A DNA stretch of 64,000 nt from Chloroflexota bacterium (GCA_016223085.1 JACRPS010000005.1:62001-126000), one strand, 5' to 3'; shown: positions 23,967 through 31,982, counted from the stretch's first letter. Program-made: numbers and translations. The notes: a model not told the origin generated them from the sequence alone.

Positions 23967-24054
23967 TTCTCGGAACAAATCAACGAAAAAACGTGCAATC
24001 CGTGGGGGCACGGCATGCCGTGCCCCTACCAAAACATTCGATAACTCACTTTAG
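23967..24054 (-). repeat. 88-bp inverted repeat, right copy
   Basis: Reverse complement of 21629-21716 with two differences, one of them in the hairpin arm (GTGGGGG instead of GTAGGGG). Begins 7 bp after the stop of the truncated phosphotransferase gene. Confidence 0.9.
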
Positions 24055-24074
24055 CAGATCGAGCGTGGCACGGT

Positions 24075-24773
24075 TCACCCATTCGACCGTTCCGGCGCGT
24101 TCCTCGGTCGCTGGTGTTTCAGGCGCAGCGCCTCGTTCAGATGGACGAAATTGTGCCGCGTGGCGGGCATCAGCAGCAGACCGGCAATGGTGCGCCGGCT
24201 CCAGTAATCCACGATTTCCCGCGCGGCCTCTGGCACTGTGCCATCCGCCAGTACCTGCCGCAGGCGGTCGGGATGGGGTTTCCGCTTCAAATCCGCCGCT
24301 TCAAGCTGGCGGACGATTTCCCGCGTGCGTCGGCCAACCGCCAGCCGGTACGCTCGCAGCGCCGCCAGGTCTAGCGCCGCGCTCAAGGCTGCCACCTGGT
24401 CGGCTTCCATTGCATTGCCGGTATCGTGGCAAGTGACGTTCAACCGTTCCTGCCAGTTGTCGGCCTGGAAAACCTGGGGGCCGCCGGACACCAGCCCGTT
24501 CATCGTCACATCCTCAATTCGGGCGATGTGCCAGATCGTCCAGGCAATCGAATGTTCGCCGTTTGGCGGGATGCGGCGGGCATCAGCCTCGGTCAGTCCC
24601 TGCCAGATTTCATCTTCAAACGACCACAGCCCTTCGTCAGAAATCGCCGCTGTGTGAACCATCGCGTGCTGGCGCAGAAAACAGTCTATGGCCGCTGCCG
24701 GGTCGTCCAGCCGCGTCAGCATCTGCTGGAGGCGCTGCTGCTGCTCGTTCCACGCTTTCCGGTTGGCGTCCAT
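24075..24773 (-). CDS. DinB superfamily protein
   Basis: 232-aa protein with the four-helix DinB/YfiT fold pattern. Seen: FLRQHAMVHTA, EHSIAWTIWHIARIEDVTMNGLV, where His residues in WTIWHIARIED are in the usual metal-binding position, and TRHNFVHLNEALRL, whose HxxxLxEA is the third-ligand motif. Family members bind a divalent metal and some are thiol-dependent transferases (mycothiol/bacillithiol); the substrate here is unknown. Start: ATG at 24773 with GGAGGGGGG about 7 nt upstream. Lies 34 bp downstream of sbcD in the same direction, probably co-transcribed. Confidence 0.8.
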   Translation of the reverse strand: MDANRKAWNEQQQRLQQMLTRLDDPAAAIDCFLRQHAMVHTAAISDEGLWSFEDEIWQGLTEADARRIPPNGEHSIAWTIWHIARIEDVTMNGLVSGGPQVFQADNWQERLNVTCHDTGNAMEADQVAALSAALDLAALRAYRLAVGRRTREIVRQLEAADLKRKPHPDRLRQVLADGTVPEAAREIVDYWSRRTIAGLLLMPATRHNFVHLNEALRLKHQRPRNAPERSNG

Positions 24774-24806
24774 GCTGTTCCCCCCTCCGTTCAACCCCGC
24801 GCGCCG

Positions 24807-26048
24807 CTATTCGCCGCCGCCCTGTTCAAAGATGGCCTGCGCCGCGTCCAGCAGTTCCTGGCGGCGGTCCTCAGGAACTTCCTTGCTGATGAGATACCGT
24901 TCCAGCAGTTCGGCGGGTGTCAGACCTTCGGGACTCGCGCCGAGTCGAGCGCGTGCCGGTTGTTCCACCTGCTTGCGGATAACTGCCAGTTGGAAGATGC
25001 CGGCGTGTTTGAGATGGTCGCGGATGATGTTTTCATTCAGGCGCGCCTCGGTTTCCGGTGTCAGCTCGAGCAGCAGCCGCACTACGGCGTCGCGCAGGTC
25101 GTGCCGGTTGATGAGCTGCACCACCTGATCGGTTGGGTTGGCAACGCGCGTCAGGTCGGCGCGCAGTGTGACAAACGGGCGGGCGTTGAGTTCCACAAAT
25201 TCCCAGCGCGCCTCGCCCCGCGCCAGTTCCACCCAGCAGAAGCCCTTCGAGTCGCCTTCCTCACCGAAGTCAATCCGTTCGATGCTACCGCTGTACACCA
25301 CCGGCGGCACGCCGGCCTGCCCGTGCGTCAGGTTCTGATGTTTGTGGATGTGGCCGAGCGCGATGTAATCCCAGCGTGGGTCGGCCAGCGCCGAAAGCTG
25401 CACTGCCACGTCCCGCCCCAGCATGATGTTACGCTCGCTGCCCACCACCGCGCCAGATACCGTGAAATGCCCGGTCAGCAGGCGGGGCATGTCATGCTGG
25501 TCGGCCTTTACCGCCAGGTCTTCAATGGTGTCCGCCAGCACCTTTTGCAGCAGTTCATCAGTTTCGGCAATCGTCAGGCCAGCGGCGCGTTCGTCTTCCA
25601 GCAGACGGGAACGAATCGGGTACGGCGCGGTTCCCACCAGTACCGGCCCGCGTCTGGTTTCGACCACGCGCGTTTCGTACTCGGCAGCGACCCAGACGTT
25701 GGGCACTTCCAGCGTGTCGTAAATTTCGATGCTGGACGCCTTGAGCATTGTCGGCGGCAGATCGTGATTGCCAACCAGCAGCACCACCGGCGCGAGGCGC
25801 GACAGATCGCGGACGCGGTGGGCGAACTCGCGCTGGTAGGTGGGATTCGGCTGGCGCGTCTTAAAGGCATCGCCGGCGAAGATAACCAGATCAACGTCGT
25901 GCGCCCCGGCGTAGGCGCAGATGTCGTCCATCCGCCGCAGGAAGTCCACCACGCGGCTGCTGAGGCCGGTCTGCTGGTCGGTTTTGCCGTAGTTTTCCAT
26001 GCCGACGTGGCTGTCGGCAAAGTGCAGGATGCGAATCGGTTCGGTCAT
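24807..26048 (-). CDS. sbcD: SbcD-like DNA repair exonuclease (metallophosphoesterase)
   Basis: 413-aa Mre11/SbcD-type nuclease. All phosphodiesterase motifs are visible: ILHFADSHVG (I), VIFAGDAFKTR (II), VVLLVGNHDLPP (III), RLLTGHFTVSG (IV) and YIALGHIHKHQN (V). With an SbcC ATPase it would trim DNA ends and hairpins in the cytoplasm, but no sbcC lies in the window. This is notable in a genome full of hairpin-forming repeats. Start: ATG at 26048, overlapping the TGA of a short upstream ORF by ATGA; the frame extends 34 codons further upstream but without family similarity. Confidence 0.88.
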   Translation of the reverse strand: MTEPIRILHFADSHVGMENYGKTDQQTGLSSRVVDFLRRMDDICAYAGAHDVDLVIFAGDAFKTRQPNPTYQREFAHRVRDLSRLAPVVLLVGNHDLPPTMLKASSIEIYDTLEVPNVWVAAEYETRVVETRRGPVLVGTAPYPIRSRLLEDERAAGLTIAETDELLQKVLADTIEDLAVKADQHDMPRLLTGHFTVSGAVVGSERNIMLGRDVAVQLSALADPRWDYIALGHIHKHQNLTHGQAGVPPVVYSGSIERIDFGEEGDSKGFCWVELARGEARWEFVELNARPFVTLRADLTRVANPTDQVVQLINRHDLRDAVVRLLLELTPETEARLNENIIRDHLKHAGIFQLAVIRKQVEQPARARLGASPEGLTPAELLERYLISKEVPEDRRQELLDAAQAIFEQGGGE

Positions 26049-26188
26049 TCCTCGGCGTCTTTCTGCTCCGGCGGCTGCTCCCCGGCATACGCCAGGACGA
26101 TCTGCTCGCGTGAGCTGGACCCTATCCGCCAGAGGCGGTACGTTTTCCATTGCCTACTCAGCTCAAGTTCCAGATGATGATAACCCAT
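26045..26188 (-). CDS. Small ORF coupled to sbcD
   Basis: A 47-codon frame opens with ATG at 26188 and ends with TGA at 26045-26047, overlapping the sbcD start as ATGA. The product (GYHHLELELSRQWKTYRLWR at the N-terminus, EQPPEQKDAEE at the end) is charged, with aromatic and basic residues in the middle, and has no TM segment. The ATGA overlap suggests it is translated and feeds ribosomes onto sbcD. No clear Shine-Dalgarno precedes it and I do not recognise a family. It could also be a leader ORF only. Confidence 0.5.
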   Translation of the reverse strand: MGYHHLELELSRQWKTYRLWRIGSSSREQIVLAYAGEQPPEQKDAEE

Positions 26189-26242
26189 TTTTGACGATTT
26201 TGGTTACAACACACTTCCGCCTTTCCGTCTGGCAGGCAGCCC

Positions 26243-26280
26243 CAATAAAACAAATCCCCAGGACCACCTGGCCTGGGGAT
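26243..26280 (-). terminator. Rho-independent terminator of arsM
   Basis: 9-bp perfect stem ATCCCCAGG / CCTGGGGAT with a 9-nt loop, followed on the minus strand by TTGTTTTATT. It lies between the arsM stop (26318) and the small ORF, so sbcD is transcribed from its own promoter. Confidence 0.85.
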
Positions 26281-26317
26281 GACAAACCGGTGAAGAAAAT
26301 ATCACTCGGATTACCGT

Positions 26318-27073
26318 TCAACCGACCGGTTTGTACGCCGTAATCCGTGCGCTGAAGATGCGCGGCATCCCCGTTTGGCGCTCGACAACCTCATCTGCGT
26401 TCACCTTGTCCACGATCTGCACGTCCACAAAACCGGCATCGCGCATCAGGCCGGTATAGGCCGCCGCGTCAATCGCGCCAGTTACACACTCCGCCCATTT
26501 TGCGGCGTCGGCGCGCATCGCCGGCGTAAAATCGCCTTCGGTCACGATGTCGCTGATGCTGACGCGCCCGCCCGGCTTCAGCACCCGGAACGCCTCGCTG
26601 AATACCGCGCGTTTGTCCGGCGACAGATTAATCACGCAGTTGGACATCACCACGTCCACCGTATTGCTGTCCACCGGCAGCGCCTCGATCTGTCCCTGGC
26701 GGAACTCGACGTTGGTCACGCCCATTCTGGCTTTGTTGGCGTTGGCCTTTTCCAGCATGGCGGGCGTCATATCCACGCCGATGACCAGCCCGGACGGTCC
26801 AACCTGGCGCGCGGCCAGAAAGGAGTCGATCCCGCCGCCGCTGCCCAGGTCGAGCACGGTTTCACCCGGCTTCAGACTGGCAATGGAGACAGGATCACCG
26901 CAGCCTAACGACAAGCCGGTCACGTCCACCGGCAGACCTTCCAGCAGAGCGGAATCGTATAACAGCGTGTTCGCCGAGCCGCAGCAGTCCGAGGCCGAGC
27001 CGCAGCACGAAGCCTGGCTGTTGGCAATCGCGCTGTAGTGTTCTTTGACGACTTCGTGAATCGGGTTCGTCAT
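26318..27073 (-). CDS. arsM: Arsenite methyltransferase
   Basis: 251-aa SAM-dependent As(III) methyltransferase, producing methylated arsenicals that are volatile or exported. Seen: an N-terminal Cys-rich stretch [17 protein letters not shown], motif [32 protein letters not shown] with the conserved Cys and VCVAGAL-like [10 protein letters not shown] with the second catalytic-site Cys. Start: ATG at 27073 with AGGAG 11 nt upstream; 23 codons of open frame before it have no family match. It stands alone: no arsR, arsB or arsC beside it, although an ArsR-type gene is at 34.7 kb. Ends in a strong terminator. Confidence 0.92.
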   Translation of the reverse strand: MTNPIHEVVKEHYSAIANSQASCCGSASDCCGSANTLLYDSALLEGLPVDVTGLSLGCGDPVSIASLKPGETVLDLGSGGGIDSFLAARQVGPSGLVIGVDMTPAMLEKANANKARMGVTNVEFRQGQIEALPVDSNTVDVVMSNCVINLSPDKRAVFSEAFRVLKPGGRVSISDIVTEGDFTPAMRADAAKWAECVTGAIDAAAYTGLMRDAGFVDVQIVDKVNADEVVERQTGMPRIFSARITAYKPVG

Positions 27074-27273
27074 GATGGTTTGCTCCTGATTGTTTGTCAG
27101 CTTTCTATCTATTAGACGGAGCCAGCACGCCAAAGGACGCAACTTCCTTAAAATTCGTTTTCGTGGTACACGGGGATTTTGGGACGTGGCGGCAAAATGT
27201 TAAAAACAAGTGAACCGCCAAGAACGCCAAGTGTGCCAAGAAATGAGATGATCGAATCTTGGCGTTATGGCGG

Positions 27274-28467
27274 TTATGTTTCTGTCAGGACGGTGAACCT
27301 CTCACCCAGCAGCGTTTCCAGATAGGGCGTCACGTTCCAGAAGGCTTTCAGGTCACGGTACTCGCGCACGAAGGCCGGGTCGCCCGCTTCAACCCGTTTC
27401 ACGGCGCGAATCATCAGGTTGCGGTCGGTATGCTCCGACGACACAAATTCCACGACGTCGGTTTTGTAGCCCATGATGCGCAGAATCAGCGCGCGGAACG
27501 AGTCCGTCAGGAGGTCTGCGAACCGCTTTTTGAGGATGCCGTGCCGCATGACCGGTTCAAACGGCGCGCGGCTGTCAAGCTGTTCGTGTAGATGGTGGTG
27601 GCAGCAGGGTACGGACAGGATGAGGCCGGCGTTGTGGCAGATGCCCAGCGCCAGGGCGTCGTCGGTGGCGGTGTCGCAGGCGTGCAGCGCCAGCACGATG
27701 TCCGGCGGCACATCCGGCTGGTAATCGGCAATCGGTGACCGGATGAAACACACGTCCGTCAGCCCCAGGTCGGCGCTGGCGGCGTTGCTTTTGTCAATCA
27801 GCCTGCCGTTGGTGTCCACACCCACCAGCCGCGCCGGGATGCCTTTAAGGTCGTTGACATAGTGGTAAGTGGCGAACGACAGGTAGGACGAACCGCAGCC
27901 GCAGTCGAGGATATGCAGCGGCGTGTGGTCGAACGTTTCCAGCGCGCCGGTGTGTTCCAGCAGCTTTAGAAACTCGTTGATCTGCGCGAACTTGCCGCGC
28001 ATGTCGGCTTTGATTCTGCCGTCTGCCGTCTGGATGCCGGTCGCCTGCAAAAACGGGTCGGGCTTATCGGCAGGGATGGGCAGGTCCTTGGCAGCGTCGT
28101 GCGCCAGTTCCGGCGCGCGCGCTTCGGCTGGCCGTTCCCGGCGCAGGATGGCCTTGCCCGGCCTGTTGATCTGCACCTGCAAATCTTCATCGGTCGAGCG
28201 CACGACGATGCTGCTGAATGGCAGCGCCAGTATCTCGTCCAGATGCGCCACCGCTTCTGCGCCACTGTAGTTTTTGGTGAAATCCTGCTTCCCGGTGAAG
28301 TGCGAAAATTGCAGGTGGCGGCGGTTTTTGATGAGCACCGGGCGCACCGTCACCTTGCGCCAGGGTAAATCGCCCGCGCCCGGCTGTTTGCCTTTGAGCG
28401 TCATCTGCACGAACGTGGTTTCGTCCAGCACCCGGCGCCTGACAATCTCCCGGTAATCTTCCGCCAT
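27274..28467 (-). CDS. METTL25/Methyltransf_32-like SAM methyltransferase
   Basis: 397-aa protein. N-terminal 150 residues form a beta-rich domain (TTFVQMTLKGKQPG, WRKVTVRPVLIKNRRHLQFSHF); the C-terminal methyltransferase domain has LHILDCGCGSSYLSFATYHYV (motif I), IVLALHACDTATDDAL and SVPCCHHHL. The CDTATD and PCCHH blocks are diagnostic for the Methyltransf_32 group that includes eukaryotic METTL25/RRNAD1/GSTCD. The substrate in bacteria is not established; RNA is a reasonable guess. Start: ATG at 28467 with AGGAAA upstream; the open frame continues into the shell-1 repeat (28486-28556), giving spurious N-terminal codons. Confidence 0.85.
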   Translation of the reverse strand: MAEDYREIVRRRVLDETTFVQMTLKGKQPGAGDLPWRKVTVRPVLIKNRRHLQFSHFTGKQDFTKNYSGAEAVAHLDEILALPFSSIVVRSTDEDLQVQINRPGKAILRRERPAEARAPELAHDAAKDLPIPADKPDPFLQATGIQTADGRIKADMRGKFAQINEFLKLLEHTGALETFDHTPLHILDCGCGSSYLSFATYHYVNDLKGIPARLVGVDTNGRLIDKSNAASADLGLTDVCFIRSPIADYQPDVPPDIVLALHACDTATDDALALGICHNAGLILSVPCCHHHLHEQLDSRAPFEPVMRHGILKKRFADLLTDSFRALILRIMGYKTDVVEFVSSEHTDRNLMIRAVKRVEAGDPAFVREYRDLKAFWNVTPYLETLLGERFTVLTET

Positions 28468-28485
28468 GTGCGTTTCCTTAGAATC

Positions 28486-28556
28486 TATCCGTAAACCTTT
28501 TTTATCTGTCGGTAGGGGCACGGCATGCCGTGCCCCTACGAAGGGTTTATGGATAG
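28486..28556. repeat. Shell-1 repeat
   Basis: CTATCCGTAAACC ... hairpin 28512-28539 ... GGGTTTATGGATAG. It occupies the gap upstream of the METTL25-like gene, 19 bp from its start codon. Confidence 0.9.
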
Positions 28557-28637
28557 CTACTTAGCCTTCATCTGGCTGCATTATACAACGGCGAATGGAC
28601 GGGACTGTAGGCTATTCTGATGGATGAAATGAAGCTC

Positions 28638-29858
28638 TTATGTTGGTGGCGCAGGCCATTCACCAACGTACCGGGCGCGCGGGCGTATCATCCGATCCAG
28701 CGCGTACTGCTCCAACGCCTGACCCATCCAGCCGACGGTGCGTCCCAGCGCGAACAGGGTCAGCGGGCTGCCGGCGGGTAAGGCTAACGCCCGGCTCAAC
28801 GTGACCAGCGCCAGGTCTATTGTCGGCGGTTCGCCAATCAGCTCCTGCGCCGCTGCGACAGCCGCGTCGGCCATGACCAGCGCGGGCGAAGCCGGATCAG
28901 CCTCTGCGATCCACCGCAGCAGCGCCGCGCCGCGCGGGTCGCCTTCGGGATACAGGGGATGGCCGAAGCCGGGAATCGTTTCGCCCCGCCGCAGCCGGCC
29001 CGCCATCGTCTCGTACACTGCTTCCGGCCTCCCGGCTTCCCGCAGCAGCGCCTCCACGCGCTCGGTGTGGCCGCCATGCCGTGTGCCCTGCAACGCCGCC
29101 AGTCCGGCGATCACCGCCGCGTAGGGAGTTGAATTGGCGGACGCGACGCAGCGCGCCGTGAAGGATGACACATTGAGTTCGTGGTCGGCGCACAAAATGA
29201 GCGCCGCGTCGAGCAGGCGCGCGGCTTCCTCGTTATGCGGTATCCACGCGCGCTGCAGGGCGGCGGCGATGCCCGTATGGATGCCGGTCGTACCGGCAGC
29301 GATGGCGGCCAGCAGCCGCAGAATCCGCGCGCCGGTGCGAACGACAGCAGCCGGGCGCAGATCGTAGGCGGCCAGGTCGTCGGCAGCCGCCAGCGGCAGC
29401 ATCACCTGGAACTGCTGGAACGCGGTCAGTTCGGGAACTGCGCCGGACGCCGCCTGCCAGCGCGCCGGCAGTTCGATGCTTTCCGTCAACGCGGGAAGCG
29501 GCCCGTGCAGATCGCCTGTCCAGATCAGCGCCGCCACCTCCTCAAGGCTGTGCCGCGCCGCCAGTTCAACAGCATCGTGCCCCCGGTAATACAGGTGGCC
29601 GTTCTCGATCAGGGTGATGGCCGATTCGAGCACCGGCGTGCCCAGGTGTAGCGCAGTTTCGGCCACGCGCTCCGGGTTGCGGCGGGACTCCTTGCGCGCT
29701 TTCAACTGGCGCACATCTTCGGCGTGGTAGCGCCGGGCGCGCGGGTCGCTATCGCTGACATCCGAGCGAATCAACCCCCGGCTGACGTAGGAATAGAGCG
29801 TCGGCAGGGTAATGCCCAGTTCTGTGGCGGCCTCCTGCGCCGTGAGAAAATGTCTCAT
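28638..29858 (-). CDS. Citrate synthase-family protein with N-terminal HTH
   Basis: 406-aa fusion: a MerR/excisionase-type HTH (about 1-55; FLTAQEAATELGITLPTLYSYVSRGLIRSD, ARRYHAEDVRQLKARKES) followed by a citrate-synthase fold (about 65-400). Active-site blocks are present: ADHELNVSSFTARCVAS, GTRHGGHTERV with the first catalytic His, IPGFGHPLYPEGDPR with the second, and TIDLALVTL, which aligns with the catalytic Asp segment. It may be a citrate/methylcitrate synthase that also binds DNA, or a regulator that senses acyl-CoA or oxaloacetate. Start: ATG at 29858 with AGGAG 6 nt upstream. Divergent from a second citrate synthase, with palindromes between them. Confidence 0.85.
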   Translation of the reverse strand: MRHFLTAQEAATELGITLPTLYSYVSRGLIRSDVSDSDPRARRYHAEDVRQLKARKESRRNPERVAETALHLGTPVLESAITLIENGHLYYRGHDAVELAARHSLEEVAALIWTGDLHGPLPALTESIELPARWQAASGAVPELTAFQQFQVMLPLAAADDLAAYDLRPAAVVRTGARILRLLAAIAAGTTGIHTGIAAALQRAWIPHNEEAARLLDAALILCADHELNVSSFTARCVASANSTPYAAVIAGLAALQGTRHGGHTERVEALLREAGRPEAVYETMAGRLRRGETIPGFGHPLYPEGDPRGAALLRWIAEADPASPALVMADAAVAAAQELIGEPPTIDLALVTLSRALALPAGSPLTLFALGRTVGWMGQALEQYALDRMIRPRARYVGEWPAPPT

Positions 29859-29870
29859 GACAACTCCTGT

Positions 29871-29906
29871 ATATTGATTTACCAATCAATATTGACAATA
29901 TATTGT
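29871..29906. promoter_or_regulatory. Palindromic operator region between citrate synthase genes
   Basis: Two adjacent palindromes: ATATTGATT-tacc-AATCAATAT (29871-29892, 9-bp perfect arms) and ACAATATATTGT (29895-29906, perfect). They overlap the -35 box of the plus-strand promoter and lie 12 bp from the start of the HTH-citrate synthase gene. The HTH of that protein is the likely binder (inferred). Confidence 0.7.
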
Positions 29907-29920
29907 ACCCTATCTACACT
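29892..29920 (+). promoter_or_regulatory. Sigma-70-type promoter for citrate synthase
   Basis: Consensus -35 TTGACA (29892-29897), 17-bp spacer, -10 TACACT (29915-29920). The transcript would carry the hairpin repeat at 29964-29991 in its leader. Confidence 0.75.
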
Positions 29921-29963
29921 GGAGGTAAAGAGAGATCGTGGAAACAACGAAGATACACATGGT

Positions 29964-29991
29964 GTAGGGGCGAGGCATGCCTCGCCCCTAC
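29964..29991. repeat. GTAGGG hairpin (core GAGGCATGCCTC)
   Basis: Perfect palindrome, arms GTAGGGGCGAGGCA / TGCCTCGCCCCTAC; compared with the common ACGGCATGCCGT core, both arms are changed in a matching way. It is in the 5' leader of the citrate synthase mRNA, 6 bp before the ribosome binding site. Confidence 0.9.
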
Positions 29992-30009
29992 ATATCGGAG
30001 GAGAGAACA

Positions 30010-31146
30010 ATGTTAGCCGAGGCAGCCTTTAAACCGGGACTGGAAGGGGTGGTTGCCGCCGAAACGCGCCTGAGCAGCGTGGATGGACAGGCGGGCGAAC
30101 TGGTGATCGCGGGCTTCCTGCTGGAAGAACTGGCCGGGAACGCCACATTTGAAGAAATGGTATATCTGCTGTGGCATGACCGGCTGCCGGCTGCAGGGGA
30201 ACTGGCGGACTTTCGCGTGCGGCTGGCGGCGGAACATCACCTGCCACCGGCCACGCTGGCGCTGCTGGATGCCGCAGCCAGAGACAAAGCGGCGGCGATG
30301 GACGCGCTGCGGATGGCGGCCAGCACGTTAAGCCTGGGCCGTGAAGGGGACAACGCCGAGCGCGACGCGCTGAAACTGGTGGCATGTTTTCCGACGATTG
30401 TCGCGGCGTACTGGCGGCGGCTGAACGGCCAGATGCCGATTGAACCCCGCGCCGATCTTGGCCACGCGGCTAACTACCTGTATATGCTGACCGGCAGCGT
30501 GCCGGATGCGGCGCACGTTCGCGGACTGGAAACGTATCTGAATACCGTCGTAGATCATGGCCTGAACGCTTCGACCTTCACCGCGCGGGTGATTATCTCC
30601 ACCGGCTCGGATATGATCTCCGCCGTCGTCGGGGCGCTGGGGGCGCTGAAGGGGCCGTTGCACGGCGGCGCGCCCGGCCCGGCGCTGGACATGGTGTTTG
30701 AGATTGGCGACCCGGCCAATGCAGAAGCGGTACTGCGGCGCAAGCTGGAAGCGGGCGAACGGCTGATGGGTTTCGGCCACCGCGTCTACAAGGTGCGCGA
30801 CCCGCGCGCGGACGTGCTGGCGGCGGCTGCCGAGCGGATGTTCCACGACAGCGGCGATACCGCGCTGTATGACCTGTCGCGGCAGGTCGAACAGGTAGCG
30901 CTGCGGCTGCTGGAAGCATACAAGCCGGGGCGCAACCTGCAAACGAACGTGGAGTTTTACACCGCGCTGGTGCTGCACGGCCTCGGCCTGCCGGTGGAAC
31001 TGTTCACGCCGACGTTCGCCATCAGCCGCGTTGGTGGCTGGACCGCGCACTGCTTCGAGCAGATCAGCGTCGGGCGTATCATCCGCCCGCAGTCGGCCTA
31101 CACTGGCAGCAAAACGCGGCGCTGGTTACCGGTGGAGAGCCGCTGA
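30010..31146 (+). CDS. Citrate synthase / 2-methylcitrate synthase
   Basis: 378-aa type-II-like short citrate synthase that condenses oxaloacetate with acetyl-CoA (or propionyl-CoA). Seen: VDHGLNASTFTARVIISTGSD, GPLHGGAPGPALDM with the first catalytic His, LMGFGHRVYKVRDPRA with the second, and LQTNVEFYTALVLHGLGLP, where the usual catalytic Asp position (NVDFY) is Glu, as I recall for some CitA-type enzymes. C-terminal GRIIRPQSAYTG is typical. Start: ATG at 30010 with GGAGGAGAG 6 nt upstream. Divergent from the HTH-citrate synthase. Citrate or methylcitrate specificity cannot be told from motifs. Confidence 0.92.
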   Translation: MLAEAAFKPGLEGVVAAETRLSSVDGQAGELVIAGFLLEELAGNATFEEMVYLLWHDRLPAAGELADFRVRLAAEHHLPPATLALLDAAARDKAAAMDALRMAASTLSLGREGDNAERDALKLVACFPTIVAAYWRRLNGQMPIEPRADLGHAANYLYMLTGSVPDAAHVRGLETYLNTVVDHGLNASTFTARVIISTGSDMISAVVGALGALKGPLHGGAPGPALDMVFEIGDPANAEAVLRRKLEAGERLMGFGHRVYKVRDPRADVLAAAAERMFHDSGDTALYDLSRQVEQVALRLLEAYKPGRNLQTNVEFYTALVLHGLGLPVELFTPTFAISRVGGWTAHCFEQISVGRIIRPQSAYTGSKTRRWLPVESR

Positions 31147-31200
31147 GCGAGGCACATACGCACCAAAGCAGGGGCAACCCGATGCGGTCGCCCTAAGAAC

Positions 31201-31272
31201 CTATCCGTAAACCTCTTTTATTTGCCATTAGGGGCACGCCATGCCGTGCCCCTACGAAGGCTTTATGGATAG
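31201..31272. repeat. Shell-1 repeat, degenerate core
   Basis: CTATCCGTAAACCTCTTTTA ... GGGGCACGCCATGCCGTGCC ... GGCTTTATGGATAG; the core has one uncompensated change (CGCC against GGCA) and an altered left end (ATTAGGGG). Confidence 0.85.
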
Positions 31273-31329
31273 ACATTAAGTATTGTCCCTGCATGTCTGC
31301 CTGTTGATCGGGCAGGGAACCCTGGCTTA

Positions 31330-31842
31330 TTAAACGGCTCCTGCCGACTGTCTGCGTTCGATGTCCTCCCACCACAAACCCATCCGCAGTAAGGTGTTGC
31401 AGTGTTCCAAGGTATGCTGGTAGGTTTTGGTCACCACCATTGACAGCGGTTTGTCGCCCCAGAGTGTCTCGTGTGGCTCGTCCCAATCCACCGCCGACAG
31501 TTGATCGAGCAGGTCAATCTGCTGCTGGCGAATTTCCTGAAAAGCGGCAGTCAGGGACTGACAGCCTGCATCCTGCGCCTGTGACCAGGCCGCATCATCA
31601 TTCGGCCAGGCATTGCCGTCCGGCAGTGGGCCTCCAAGCCACTGGCACATGGAGGGTAATGCAATCCATCGTTCATATCCCGTGACATGCCATACATGGC
31701 GTGCAGGGGACCATTCCCCCAAAGACGGAGGCGCAGGCGGAAGGGACAGATGATAACGGGGATCAATGCGCGCAAACGCCCAGACCAGACCCTCACCGGA
31801 AGCCTGTAAATGGCTGCGAAACCAGTTCGCCCAATCAAACAT
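31330..31842 (-). CDS. DinB family protein
   Basis: 170-aa four-helix DinB-fold protein. Seen: SLGEWSPARHVWHVTGYERWI with the first metal-ligand His region, and KTYQHTLEHCNTLLRMGLWWEDIE with the C-terminal HxxxH ligand pair. The length matches the family better than the larger DinB protein at 24.1 kb; the two share fold but little sequence. Start: ATG at 31842 (MFDWANW) with GAAGG 10 nt upstream; a GTG at 31851 is an alternative. Divergent from rpsB. Confidence 0.8.
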   Translation of the reverse strand: MFDWANWFRSHLQASGEGLVWAFARIDPRYHLSLPPAPPSLGEWSPARHVWHVTGYERWIALPSMCQWLGGPLPDGNAWPNDDAAWSQAQDAGCQSLTAAFQEIRQQQIDLLDQLSAVDWDEPHETLWGDKPLSMVVTKTYQHTLEHCNTLLRMGLWWEDIERRQSAGAV

Positions 31843-31947
31843 ATCGCCCACCTTCAGTCATTATAACGTTAAACCTGAGTCTAGTGATTGCGTTCAACTT
31901 CGCCAGCAGACAGAGTGACGGGAGCGGTGAACCGGGATTCTGCGTCC

Positions 31948-31976
31948 TTGAATCCGCCGAATCGCTGTGCTACAAT
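31948..31976 (+). promoter_or_regulatory. Promoter of rpsB-tsf
   Basis: -35 TTGAAT (31948-31953), 17-bp spacer, -10 TACAAT (31971-31976). Predicted start about 31983, giving a structured leader of about 125 nt before rpsB. Confidence 0.75.
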
Positions 31977-31982
31977 GCCCCT

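Noticed and set aside
24426-26177. 583-codon plus-strand open frame
   Set aside because: It lies antisense to sbcD and the DinB gene, which have clear motifs; its product is rich in His, Arg and Gln and shows no domain, as expected of a GC-rich shadow frame.
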